Positions 14,736 through 23,208 of a stretch of DNA of 32,145 bases are shown here, piece after piece. Every line of letters begins with the position of its first letter. Positions within the stretch are counted from its first letter, which is position 1. The notes beneath the pieces were generated by a model. The model had not been told where the DNA came from, did not search any database, and was given only the letters and a program-made list of their open reading frames with translations. The position numbers and the translations under genes are program-made. Origin of the DNA: an uncultured Rhizobiaceae group bacterium (GTDB lineage Bacteria > Pseudomonadota > Alphaproteobacteria > Rhizobiales > Rhizobiaceae); the NCBI GenBank assembly GCA_937944075.1, contig CALDZZ010000025.1, positions 1 through 32,145 of the forward strand. Reading direction: 5' to 3'.

Positions 14736-16205
14736 TTAAAGGTTGTAGAGCGTTGAGTATTTGTCTTCCAGATAGTTGATAAGCGGCGCGGAGGATGCAG
14801 GCTTGCCACTTGCTTGTTCAATCAGTTCTGTAGCCGATAAAAGCCGGCCTTTTTGATGAATATTTTTGCGTAACCATTTCAGCACCTCACCGGTTTCTCC
14901 CTTGGCAATTTTGTCATCACGATCCGGCATGTCTTGCCGCATGGCTTCATCCAGGCAGGCTGAATATATATTGCCAAGGCTGTATGTGGGAAAATAGCCA
15001 AAGAGGCCCACAGACCAGTGCACATCCTGCAAGACACCCAGTTTGACATCCCTGACCTCAAGCCCGAAATATTCCATGAAGCGCTTGTTCCATTCTCCTT
15101 CAAGGTCGCTCACCTGCAAGTTCCCGGAAACCAGTTCACGCTCCAGCTCAAAGCGCAATAGCACATGTAGATTGTAATGAACTTCGTCAGCCTCGGTTCG
15201 GATGTAGCCTGTCTCAACACGGTTGACTGCCTTGTAAAATTCATCGGGTGAGTTGATGTTCATGTCCGGAAATTGCGCTTTCATTTGCGGATAAAGCCAT
15301 TCAGCAAAAGGACGGGACCTGGCAATCTGGTTTTCCCAGAAGCGTGACTGGCTTTCGTGTACACCCATGGAACAATATTGTGCAGCAGGCAGATAAGGAT
15401 CAGGTGCGCCCTGGCCATACAGCGAATGGCCAACTTCATGGGCTGTCGAGTAAAGGCAATTAAGCGGGTCGGCTTCATCAACACGGGTAGTTATGCGGCT
15501 ATCACCACTGCCACCGGAACTGAAAGGGTGTGTTGATAAGTCAATGCGGCCGGCTGAAAAATCATAGCCCATTTGTTTTGCTACATCATGCGCAAGCTGC
15601 AACTGGTTTTTTGTTGGGTAGGTGCCTTCAAATCCGTTTGGCTTCGGGTGTCTTGAAATGCGCTCGCGCAAGGCAACCAATGGTTCACGCATGCCTTCAA
15701 GAAGTGGCAGAAGCGTTTCGGTTCGAGCACCTGGTTCAAATTGGTCAAGGAGGGCATCATAAGGACTTTGCCCATCACTGCTTAAACACTGTGCTTCCTC
15801 GCGTTTCAACTCGACAAGCTTTTCCAGCGCTGGCGCGAACATTTCAAAATCACCAGCCTCACGTGCCTTCGCCCAGATCATCTGCCCCTCGGCAGATGCC
15901 TTTGCAATTGTTTGAGCAAGTTCCTCGGGAACCTTGGTGGCCAGGTCATAACTTCTTTTGGCCTCTCTTATATTAGCCTTGTCTTCATCGCATAGCGCAT
16001 CCTCATTGATTGCTTCTATCCATTCCGGGATGCGTTTGTCCGTATTCATCTGGTGTAACAGCGCGGCAAGAACGCCCGTTTGCTCGGCTCGCTGGGCTGC
16101 GCCCTTTTCAGGCATCATGGTTTCCTGATCCCAAGATATAATGCCGGACACCTGGCCAAGTGCTGCACTTTTTTTCATATGTTCAAGTAGGTCTGGAAGA
16201 GACAT
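14736..16205 (-). CDS. M32 family carboxypeptidase (thermostable carboxypeptidase 1 type)
   Basis: This 489-residue cytosolic zinc metallocarboxypeptidase removes C-terminal residues from peptides. Seen are the zinc motif HEVGH at residues 256-260, HPFSSGGSGDSRITTR before it, GVHESQSRFWEN and IRTEADEVHY after it, all M32 signatures. Residues 22-28 (IISWDQE) match the conserved N-terminus. I use the ATG at 16205, with AGGG 6 bases upstream; the open frame continues 27 codons further but into the LysR promoter region. It diverges from the LysR regulator, and a perfect CTATGC dyad at 16214-16239 lies just upstream of this start. It may therefore be a target of that regulator. Confidence 0.93.
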   Translation of the reverse strand: MSLPDLLEHMKKSAALGQVSGIISWDQETMMPEKGAAQRAEQTGVLAALLHQMNTDKRIPEWIEAINEDALCDEDKANIREAKRSYDLATKVPEELAQTIAKASAEGQMIWAKAREAGDFEMFAPALEKLVELKREEAQCLSSDGQSPYDALLDQFEPGARTETLLPLLEGMREPLVALRERISRHPKPNGFEGTYPTKNQLQLAHDVAKQMGYDFSAGRIDLSTHPFSSGGSGDSRITTRVDEADPLNCLYSTAHEVGHSLYGQGAPDPYLPAAQYCSMGVHESQSRFWENQIARSRPFAEWLYPQMKAQFPDMNINSPDEFYKAVNRVETGYIRTEADEVHYNLHVLLRFELERELVSGNLQVSDLEGEWNKRFMEYFGLEVRDVKLGVLQDVHWSVGLFGYFPTYSLGNIYSACLDEAMRQDMPDRDDKIAKGETGEVLKWLRKNIHQKGRLLSATELIEQASGKPASSAPLINYLEDKYSTLYNL

Positions 16206-16213
16206 GTTTTTCC

Positions 16214-16239
16214 CTATGCGATATTTGCTAGTTGCATAG
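16214..16239. promoter_or_regulatory. Dyad CTATGC-N14-GCATAG upstream of the M32 carboxypeptidase
   Basis: The arms at 16214-16219 and 16234-16239 are a perfect 6-base inverted repeat. The site starts 9 bases before the carboxypeptidase start codon and overlaps its ribosome binding region, so a bound protein or a hairpin could block expression. The regulator is not known; the divergent LysR protein is the obvious candidate. Confidence 0.4.
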
Positions 16240-16264
16240 ATAATGCGTTCCATGTTCAAAACCA

Positions 16265-16287
16265 ATTGATTAAAACGCAAAATCAAT
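16265..16287. promoter_or_regulatory. LysR-type operator, ATTGAT-N11-ATCAAT
   Basis: ATTGATT (16265-16271) and AATCAAT (16281-16287) form a perfect 7-base dyad with the T-N11-A spacing established for LysR-type regulators. It ends 11 bases before the proposed lysR start at 16299 and lies in the divergent region with the carboxypeptidase gene. This is the classic place for autoregulation. Confidence 0.55.
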
Positions 16288-16298
16288 GTGAGGCAGAT

Positions 16299-17189
16299 TT
16301 GAAATTCAGTTTGAAACAGCTAGAGGCCTTTGTGTGGGTCGCAGATCTTGGCAGTTTCAAGAAGGCGGCCGAACGATTACATACGACCCAGCCAAATATT
16401 TCATCACGAATTTTGAAGCTTGAAGCAGTTCTAAAGACATCTCTCATGGACCGGGATGCAGGTTCGGTACGGCTGACATCGAAGGGGCAGGAATTGTTGA
16501 AGCTAGCCCGTGAGATTTTGCAAAAGGCGGACGGGCTTGCTGCGGCTGCAGATCAGTCAACGTTATTTGATGGAACCTTGCGCCTTGGTGTTACGGAAAT
16601 GATCGTACATACATGGTTACGGGAATTTCTGAAGGCACTGAAAGAGCAATATCCAAATATTGTTGTTGAATTGAAAGTAGACCTTTCGGTTAACCTCAAG
16701 GAAGAGCTGCGTTCGCGCTCGATTGACCTTGCATTTCAGAACGGGCCATTTCAAACAGTTATGTCAGGCAGTGTTGAACTTGGAAAATACCCCTGGATAT
16801 GGGTTGCTTCACCAGGGCTTGGTATCGACATCAAAGAAAAGCTGAAACCGTCTGATCTGGTCAAACATTCAATTTTAACCCACGCAAGGGACACCAAGGC
16901 TTATGGTGATGTCGAAGAGCATTTTGCCTCGGTTGGCGCACGTGCTCCGCGACTTGTACCATCGAGCAATCTTGCAACCTGCTTGCACATGAGTATCGAC
17001 GGGCTTGGTGTTGCAACCTTGCCTGAAGCCATGGTCAGGGATGCCCTGAAGAGTGGGGAGTTGATTGCGATTAATTATCCGTGGGAGCCGGAGCCACTTA
17101 ATTTTCTGGCTCGCTATGATGCGGAAAGAGCGCCACATTATGTTGCCACTGCTGCGCAACTTGCACTGAAAGTTGCCAACCGATTTTAA
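16299..17189 (+). CDS. LysR family transcriptional regulator
   Basis: This is a 296-residue regulator. The N-terminal winged helix-turn-helix is clear (LKQLEAFVWVADLGSFKKAAERL, then TTQPNISSRILKLEAVL and LTSKGQELL). A periplasmic-binding-like effector domain spans about residues 90-290. I place the start at the TTG at 16299, because GAGG lies 5 bases upstream and the homology begins there; an earlier TTG at 16266 would start inside the LysR-type dyad. It diverges from the M32 carboxypeptidase and is followed 104 bases later by the hydantoinase operon on the same strand. Either could be its target; the visible dyads favour the carboxypeptidase and itself. The effector is unknown. Confidence 0.9.
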   Translation: MKFSLKQLEAFVWVADLGSFKKAAERLHTTQPNISSRILKLEAVLKTSLMDRDAGSVRLTSKGQELLKLAREILQKADGLAAAADQSTLFDGTLRLGVTEMIVHTWLREFLKALKEQYPNIVVELKVDLSVNLKEELRSRSIDLAFQNGPFQTVMSGSVELGKYPWIWVASPGLGIDIKEKLKPSDLVKHSILTHARDTKAYGDVEEHFASVGARAPRLVPSSNLATCLHMSIDGLGVATLPEAMVRDALKSGELIAINYPWEPEPLNFLARYDAERAPHYVATAAQLALKVANRF

Positions 17190-17293
17190 TCGGCAATGAT
17201 AAAATAAATTTATACTCTGAATAAAGTAAAATAATTTGCTTTGATGCTAAGCCCTAGTATCCTTGAGACTTGTTTCATCTTCAGGACAGGTAT
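17190..17293 (+). promoter_or_regulatory. Leader and promoter region of the hydantoinase operon
   Basis: This AT-rich 104-base gap holds the palindrome ATAAATTTAT (17204-17213). At its left edge, a short dyad CCGATT-TT-AATCGG (17180-17193) covers the lysR stop codon. Neither is followed by a T-tract. No copy of the ATTGAT-N11-ATCAAT box is present. A promoter is expected here because the genes that follow form a tight operon, but no -35/-10 pair stands out. Confidence 0.3.
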
Positions 17294-19372
17294 ATGCGAG
17301 AAAATTCAATCAGGCTGGGAGCAGACATTGGCGGTACGTTTACAGACGTTGTTCTGGAGGTGGACGGCACCCAATATTCAACCAAGGTTTTAACAACCTA
17401 TTCAGCGCCTGAGGATGCAATTATTGATGGTATGCATCAGGTTTGCAAAAAAGCCTCCATTAGTCCCTCTGACATAGGGCAGATCATCCATGGAACTACG
17501 CTTGCAACCAATGCCCTGATTGAAAGGCGTGGCGCAAAGACGGCCCTCATCACGACCAAGGGCTTTCGCGATGTTATTGAGATGCGTACTGAATCCCGCT
17601 TTGAGCAATATGATCTCAATCTCAATTTGCCAGAACCGCTTTTGCCGCGCCAAAGACGCTATGTGCTCGAAGAGCGTGTGGATGCAAAAGGTGACATTCT
17701 TATTGCTCTCAAGCGGAAAGAGGTTGAAGCGTTGATTGATGACATGGCGCTTGCAAATTATGAGAGCATCGCGGTTGGCATGATGCACTCCTATTTAAAT
17801 GACGCGCATGAAAAAATGGTGCGGGATGTCATTGCGGAAAAACTGCCGAACACCATGGTTTCGCTCTCAAGCGAAGTCTCTCCGCAGATGCGTGAATATG
17901 AGCGCTTCAATACGGTTGTAGCCAATGCCTATATCAAGCCGTTGATGAAATCTTACCTCGGGCGTCTGAAGGGGCGCATGGGTGATGAAGGCGTTGATTG
18001 CAATATTTTCCTCATGCATTCGGGTGGCGGAATCATATCTCTGGAAAATGCAGCCGAGTTTCCGGTTCGTCTGGTTGAGTCCGGGCCTGCCGGTGGGGCT
18101 GTTTTTGCAGCCAATATTGCAGCACGATACGGGTTGGAAAAAGTGCTTTCCTTTGACATGGGTGGCACAACTGCAAAGATTTGCCTGATCAAAAACCAAA
18201 CGCCAAAAACAAGTCGTGTCTTTGAAGTTGCGCGTACTTATCGTTTCAAAAAAGGTTCTGGCATGCCGATTTCCATTCCGGTGATTGACATGGTTGAAAT
18301 CGGTGCAGGTGGCGGTTCTCTTGCCCATGTGGATGCGATGCGTCAAATCAGGGTAGGGCCTGAATCTGCTGGTTCTGAACCAGGGCCAGCGTGTTACGGA
18401 CGAGGCGGAGACAAGCCAGCCGTAACGGATGCGGATCTTGTGCTTGGCAAACTTGATCCGGATAATTTTGCTGGTGGTTCAATCAGGCTTGATGCCTCCG
18501 GGTCTTCTGATGCGCTTGAAGCGGTGCTTGGCAAGACGCTAGATATGGATGCGCAGACTGCAGCGTTTGGCCTTGCTGAAGTGGTGGACGAAAACATGGC
18601 CAATGCCGCGCGGGTGCATGCTGTTGAAAACGGCGAGGACCTGTCAGAATATACAATGATTGCCTTTGGTGGTGCAGCACCACTTCATGCGGCGCGCCTT
18701 TGCGAGAAGCTGGGTGTTGACCGAATGCTTGTGCCAACCGGTGCAGGCGTTGGGTCTGCCATTGGCTTTCTGCGGGCGCCTTTCAGTTTTGAGGCTAACC
18801 GTTCTGTATACATGCGATTATCTGATTTTGATCCTGATCGTATCCGTAGCTTGCTTGCGGATTTGAAAAATGAGGCGACCGGATTTGTTCGCAACTGTGA
18901 TGCGACCGCTGATATTCTTTCAAATTACAAAGTCTATATGCGCTACTCCGGACAAGGATGGGAAATCCCGATTGAACTTACCGAAGAGCAGGCAATGAAT
19001 CCGGATGCGGATACGTTTCTTGAGTTGTTTGAAGCAGACTACACAACACTGTTTGGGCGACCGGTTGCGGGTATGGATGTGGAAATTACAGTTTGGGCCG
19101 TAAATGCAACCACACCGCCTGAATCAGTCGAACGCTTTTGTGATGCAAGTGAGGGGAAACCCGCAGCTGTTTCTTCGACAAGAAACATATTTGATCCGGC
19201 TTTGGGGAAATCGCTTGAAGCTTCGATTGTCTTGAGGAATGAGATGCAAACCGGTCAGACAGTCTGCGGCCCTGCCGCCATAACCGAAGATGAAACAACC
19301 ATTATCCTGCCATCAAGCCGCAGAGCCATTCGTCAGGCGGATGGTTGTATTGATGTCATGAGAAAGAACTGA
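17294..19372 (+). CDS. hyuA: Hydantoinase/oxoprolinase subunit A
   Basis: This is the ATP-binding subunit of the ATP-dependent hydantoinase/5-oxoprolinase/acetone carboxylase superfamily, which opens or carboxylates small carbonyl compounds using ATP. The 692-residue protein begins with IRLGADIGGTFTDVVLEVDG (phosphate-binding loop of the ASKHA fold). It contains HGTTLATNALIERRGAKTALITTKGFRDV, SFDMGGTTAKICLI, GAGGGSLAHVD, GPACYGRGGDKPAVTDADLVLGKL and the FGGAAPLHA segment. I use the ATG at 17294, preceded by AGGACAGG; an earlier TTG at 17270 adds nothing conserved. hyuB follows after 12 bases. The substrate (hydantoin, N-methylhydantoin, 5-oxoproline or another cyclic amide) is not resolved by sequence. 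Confidence 0.93.
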   Translation: MRENSIRLGADIGGTFTDVVLEVDGTQYSTKVLTTYSAPEDAIIDGMHQVCKKASISPSDIGQIIHGTTLATNALIERRGAKTALITTKGFRDVIEMRTESRFEQYDLNLNLPEPLLPRQRRYVLEERVDAKGDILIALKRKEVEALIDDMALANYESIAVGMMHSYLNDAHEKMVRDVIAEKLPNTMVSLSSEVSPQMREYERFNTVVANAYIKPLMKSYLGRLKGRMGDEGVDCNIFLMHSGGGIISLENAAEFPVRLVESGPAGGAVFAANIAARYGLEKVLSFDMGGTTAKICLIKNQTPKTSRVFEVARTYRFKKGSGMPISIPVIDMVEIGAGGGSLAHVDAMRQIRVGPESAGSEPGPACYGRGGDKPAVTDADLVLGKLDPDNFAGGSIRLDASGSSDALEAVLGKTLDMDAQTAAFGLAEVVDENMANAARVHAVENGEDLSEYTMIAFGGAAPLHAARLCEKLGVDRMLVPTGAGVGSAIGFLRAPFSFEANRSVYMRLSDFDPDRIRSLLADLKNEATGFVRNCDATADILSNYKVYMRYSGQGWEIPIELTEEQAMNPDADTFLELFEADYTTLFGRPVAGMDVEITVWAVNATTPPESVERFCDASEGKPAAVSSTRNIFDPALGKSLEASIVLRNEMQTGQTVCGPAAITEDETTIILPSSRRAIRQADGCIDVMRKN

Positions 19373-19384
19373 GAGCACAAAGGT

Positions 19385-21094
19385 ATGGCAAGAGAACATT
19401 CAACAGTTTCCTATCAGGTAATGTGGAACCGCATGATTTCCGTGGTTGAAGAGCAGGCGCAAGCACTGGTTCGAACAGCGTTTTCAACTTCCGTGCGTGA
19501 GGCAGGAGATTTGTCTGCGGGCGTTTATGACGTAAAAGGTCAGATGCTGGCGCAAGCAGTAACCGGAACACCGGGACACGTGAATGCCATGGCGGATGCG
19601 GTTGGGCATTTTATTCGTCGAATTGGCTATGACAACATGTTTGAGGGCGATATCTATATCACCAATGACCCGTGGGAGGGTACAGGGCACTTGCATGATA
19701 TTACAATTGTGACGCCGTCTTTCTATAAGGGCAACCATGTTGGCTTTTTTGCCTGTACGGCACACATTGTGGATATTGGTGGACGTGGCTTTGGTGCAGA
19801 TGCGGCTAGTGTTTACGAAGAGGGGCTTTATATCCCGATCATGAAATTTGCCGAGCGTGGCGAAGTTGATAAAACGCTTGTGGCCATAGTGCGCGGTAAT
19901 GTGCGCGAACCTGATCAGTTGATTGGCGACATGTATGCACTTGCGACCTGCAATGAAATCGGTCATCGCCGCTTAATCGACATGATGCAGGAATTTGAAC
20001 TGGATACGCTTGAAGGCATCGCAGGTTTCATTCTGGAAAATTCCAGACGCGCCACGCTTGAACGGATTGCAGCCTTGCCTCGTAAATCAGCAACTGGCGA
20101 AATGACTGTCGACGGATTTTCGCACCCGATCACATTGAAGGTGAAGCTGACGCTTGAAAAGGATCGAATACTTTCTGATTTTGAAGGAACCTCAGGCCTC
20201 GACAAGAAGGGCATTAATTGCCCGCTTGTTTATACCAAGGCCTATGCCTGTTATGCGCTCAAATGTGCCATAGCGCCGGAAATTCCCAATAATGCCGCTT
20301 CGCTTGCACCGTTTGAAATTGCCGCTCCTGAAAATTCGATCGTCAATGCCATTCATCCTGCACCGGTCGCGCTTCGACATATCGTTGGGCATTTTGTGCC
20401 GGATACGGTTTACAATGCACTTGATAAAATCCTGCCCAATCTGGTTCCGGCTGAAGGGGCGGGGTGTTTGTGTAATTTTCAGGTATCGCTTCGACCACGC
20501 ACAGATGAAAAAGCCCCTGAGGATGCGGTTCGCTCGGAAGTCCTGACCTTTAATTCGGGCGGGTCAGGTGCAAGGCCTGAGCATGACGGATTAAATGCAA
20601 CAGCGTTTCCCTCCGGTGTGATGACCATGCCGGTGGAAGCAACCGAACATGCAGGGCCCGTCATTATCTGGCGCAAGGAATTGCGGCCAGATAGTGGTGG
20701 TGCCGGCAAGCAGCGTGGCGGTTTGGGACAATATATGGAAGTGGGCGCACGTGAAGGCCATGAGTTTGATTTTCAGGCCATGTTTGACCGGGTGAAGCAT
20801 CCTGCCAGAGGGCGCCAGGGCGGACTGGATGGCGCCCCAACGACGATTGCCCAAGATGATGGTTCAAGGATGAACGGCAAGGGCAAGCAATTCGTGCCGT
20901 ATGGTCGAAAGGTGATGCTGGCTTTCCCTGGTGGTGCGGGATACGGTGAGCCATCACAACGGGATATGGAACGGGTAAAACAAGATCTGGCTCGTGGGTA
21001 TATTTCTGCTGAAACAGCGCAGCGTGATTATGGAATGAGCGCGAAAGAAGTTCGCGAAATTGAAGAAGCGATAAAGCTTGGAGAAGTGATGTAA
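19385..21094 (+). CDS. hyuB: Hydantoinase/oxoprolinase subunit B
   Basis: This 569-residue catalytic partner of HyuA has the family landmarks: an N-terminal FSTSVREAGDLSAGVYD, then TNDPWEGTGHLHDITIVTP with the metal-binding HLHD. Further on are GFFACTAHIVDIGG, a central SDFEGTSG, and C-terminal GGAGKQRGGLGQ and PGGAGYGEPSQRD. Full family length is present. Its stop codon overlaps the start of the next gene by one base (TAATG), so production of the hydrolase and the FAD oxidoreductase is probably coupled. This supports a single catabolic route. Confidence 0.93.
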   Translation: MAREHSTVSYQVMWNRMISVVEEQAQALVRTAFSTSVREAGDLSAGVYDVKGQMLAQAVTGTPGHVNAMADAVGHFIRRIGYDNMFEGDIYITNDPWEGTGHLHDITIVTPSFYKGNHVGFFACTAHIVDIGGRGFGADAASVYEEGLYIPIMKFAERGEVDKTLVAIVRGNVREPDQLIGDMYALATCNEIGHRRLIDMMQEFELDTLEGIAGFILENSRRATLERIAALPRKSATGEMTVDGFSHPITLKVKLTLEKDRILSDFEGTSGLDKKGINCPLVYTKAYACYALKCAIAPEIPNNAASLAPFEIAAPENSIVNAIHPAPVALRHIVGHFVPDTVYNALDKILPNLVPAEGAGCLCNFQVSLRPRTDEKAPEDAVRSEVLTFNSGGSGARPEHDGLNATAFPSGVMTMPVEATEHAGPVIIWRKELRPDSGGAGKQRGGLGQYMEVGAREGHEFDFQAMFDRVKHPARGRQGGLDGAPTTIAQDDGSRMNGKGKQFVPYGRKVMLAFPGGAGYGEPSQRDMERVKQDLARGYISAETAQRDYGMSAKEVREIEEAIKLGEVM

Positions 21095-22320
21095 TGGATT
21101 TGAAAACACAGGCACCAAAACAAAAATCCTATGATGTCGTGATTGTTGGTGGAGCGATGTATGGCTCTTCGGTTGCATGGTGGACGGCACAAAATCCTGA
21201 TTTTGATGGTTCCATTCTGGTTGTGGAGCGTGACCCGACTTATGAGTTTACATCAACCTCGCATACAAACTCCTGCATGCGGCAGCAATTCTCGAATGAA
21301 GTGAACGTCAAGATTTCACAGTTTGCAGCCGAGTTTGTGAAGAACTTCAAGGATTTTTTTGGCGGTGATAAACGCGTGCCGAATATTCCCATCCAGTCCT
21401 ACGGGTATATGTATCTGGCGGACAATGAAGAATTTTCAAACACGCTCAAAGAATTGCAGAAAATCCAGCAAAGCCTTGGATCTGGCACGAAGCACATGAC
21501 TGCAGAAGAGATCAAGCGTGACTATCCGTTTTACAATCTGGATGACATCATCTCCGGCAATCACAACCTGATTGATGAAGGCTACTTTGATGGCAATACG
21601 GTGTTTGACTGGTGGAAGCGCTCGGCACGTGAGCATGGGGCGGAATATTGCACCAATGAAGTGATTGCCATGGGGCTGAATGATGCAGGCACCAAAGTTG
21701 AAACTGTAACGCTCAAATCAGGTGAAGTGATCTCGTGTGGCAAAGTGATCAATTGTTCAGGCCCGCGTGCGGTAGTGACTTCGCGGATGGCTGGCATTGA
21801 AGTGCCGGTTGAACCACGCAAGCGTTATACGTTTATTTTCGATGCCGAGCAGCCGCTTGATCGTGATTTGCCATTAACGATTGACCCAACCGGTGTTCAC
21901 ATGCGCACGGACGGACAATATTATCTGGCGGGCTGTCCAATGAGCATTGGTGGTGCGCCGGATGATCCGGTTGATTATGATGATTTTGAGCAGGACCATT
22001 CGCTTTGGGAACAACATGTCTGGCCTATTATCGCTACGCGCATTCCGCAGTTTGAAGCGATCAAGCTGACGAATTCCTGGGCAGGGCATTATGCGTTTAA
22101 CACCTTTGACCAGAATGCTATCATTGGTCCGCATACAAAGGTTGAGAATTTCATTTTCGTGAATGGATTTTCCGGCCACGGTTTCCAGCAGTCACCAGCC
22201 ATGGGGCGTGGGGTTGGTGAACTCATTACCTATGGCGAATATCGCACGATTGATCTTTCAGCCTTTGGCTATGAGCGCATCGAAAAGGGCGAGAAGTTCG
22301 TCGAAAAAGCAGTCATCTAG
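21094..22320 (+). CDS. FAD-dependent oxidoreductase, DAO/FOXRED1-like
   Basis: This 408-residue flavoprotein belongs to the D-amino-acid oxidase/sarcosine oxidase fold. The dinucleotide-binding motif is at residues 14-26 (DVVIVGGAMYGSS), followed by an acidic strand end (ILVVERD) and the TSHTNSCMRQQFS segment, where this subgroup contacts the flavin. Near the C-terminus, the FVNGFSGHGFQQSPAMGRGVGELI segment is the second FAD motif. Family members oxidise secondary or N-methyl amino acids. After a ring-opening hydantoinase this could oxidise the freed amino acid, but that is inference. It overlaps hyuB by one base and is followed 15 bases later by the SDR gene. Confidence 0.88.
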   Translation: MDLKTQAPKQKSYDVVIVGGAMYGSSVAWWTAQNPDFDGSILVVERDPTYEFTSTSHTNSCMRQQFSNEVNVKISQFAAEFVKNFKDFFGGDKRVPNIPIQSYGYMYLADNEEFSNTLKELQKIQQSLGSGTKHMTAEEIKRDYPFYNLDDIISGNHNLIDEGYFDGNTVFDWWKRSAREHGAEYCTNEVIAMGLNDAGTKVETVTLKSGEVISCGKVINCSGPRAVVTSRMAGIEVPVEPRKRYTFIFDAEQPLDRDLPLTIDPTGVHMRTDGQYYLAGCPMSIGGAPDDPVDYDDFEQDHSLWEQHVWPIIATRIPQFEAIKLTNSWAGHYAFNTFDQNAIIGPHTKVENFIFVNGFSGHGFQQSPAMGRGVGELITYGEYRTIDLSAFGYERIEKGEKFVEKAVI

Positions 22321-22335
22321 GACAGGAATAAAACC

Positions 22336-23178
22336 ATGAAACTTGTACTCACCGGCGCAGCAGGGCGTCTTGGTTCTCAACTTCGCGAACCCTTGGCAAA
22401 AATGGCTACCAGCCTTGTTTCAACAGACATTGCCGATGATATCGGTCAATGCTATGAGGGCGAAACCTATATCAAGGGTGATCTTGCCTCGCTGGATGAC
22501 ATGATGAAAGTGCTGGAAGGCGCGGATATGGTCATACACTTTGGCGCCTTTGTGGATGAAGGCCCGTTTGAGCAACTGCTGGGACCGAATTTTGTGGGTG
22601 CCTACAACATCTGGGAGGCAGCCTACCGCCACAAGCTGAAGCGGGTGGTCTATGCCTCTTCCATTCATGCGGTTGGCATGTACCCGAAGAATGAGTTCAT
22701 CGGTACAGACGTGCCTCACCGTCCGGATACGTTTTACGGGCTGGCCAAATGTTTTGCGGAGGATCTTGGGCGCATGTATTGGGAAAAGCGTGGGCTGGAA
22801 TCAGTTCACATGCGCATTCTTTCCTGTTTATCTTATGAGGGTGTGAACAATGCGCGCGCATTAGGCTCATGGTTGTCGTATGATGATCTGGTTCAGCTGG
22901 TTACCCGCTGCGTTGATACACCCGTGACCGGATTTTCCGTTATATACGGCGTCTCAAATAATGACCGTGCACCAGTGGACAATGCAAAGGCCTCTTTCAT
23001 TGGCTACTGCCCCAAGGATAATGCTGAAACCTATGCAGAAGAAGTGCTGGCCAACGAGCCTCCAATGGACAATCAGGACCCCGGCCACATGTGCCACGGT
23101 GGCCCCTTTGCATCCGTGGAACTGGGTAAAGGCGCTGTTGCCAGTATGAATGTGGTTGACGATACGAAAAAGACCTGA
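22336..23178 (+). CDS. NAD-dependent epimerase/dehydratase family protein, uronate-dehydrogenase-like
   Basis: This is a 280-residue extended short-chain dehydrogenase. The Rossmann motif is at residues 6-13 (TGAAGRLG). The catalytic Ser lies in YASSIHAVGMYP (about residue 109) and the Tyr-x3-Lys pair is Y134/K138 (YGLAKCF). Overall spacing and phrases such as GAYNIWEA, FIGTDVPHRPDTFYG, LSYDDLVQLV and GYCPKDNAE closely follow bacterial uronate dehydrogenase, which oxidises hexuronates to lactones. Its place as the last gene of a hydantoinase operon is unusual and suggests a different hydroxy or aldehyde substrate. AGGA lies 8 bases before the ATG. It converges on the phytochrome gene, with only 30 bases between them. 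Confidence 0.85.
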   Translation: MKLVLTGAAGRLGSQLREPLAKMATSLVSTDIADDIGQCYEGETYIKGDLASLDDMMKVLEGADMVIHFGAFVDEGPFEQLLGPNFVGAYNIWEAAYRHKLKRVVYASSIHAVGMYPKNEFIGTDVPHRPDTFYGLAKCFAEDLGRMYWEKRGLESVHMRILSCLSYEGVNNARALGSWLSYDDLVQLVTRCVDTPVTGFSVIYGVSNNDRAPVDNAKASFIGYCPKDNAETYAEEVLANEPPMDNQDPGHMCHGGPFASVELGKGAVASMNVVDDTKKT

Positions 23179-23208
23179 GGGTTGGTTGTCAGGGTTTTAT
23201 TCAAAAGC

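Noticed and set aside
16266..16298. Earlier TTG start for the LysR regulator
   Set aside because: It lies within the LysR-type dyad and lacks a ribosome binding site, while the TTG at 16299 has GAGG 5 bases upstream.
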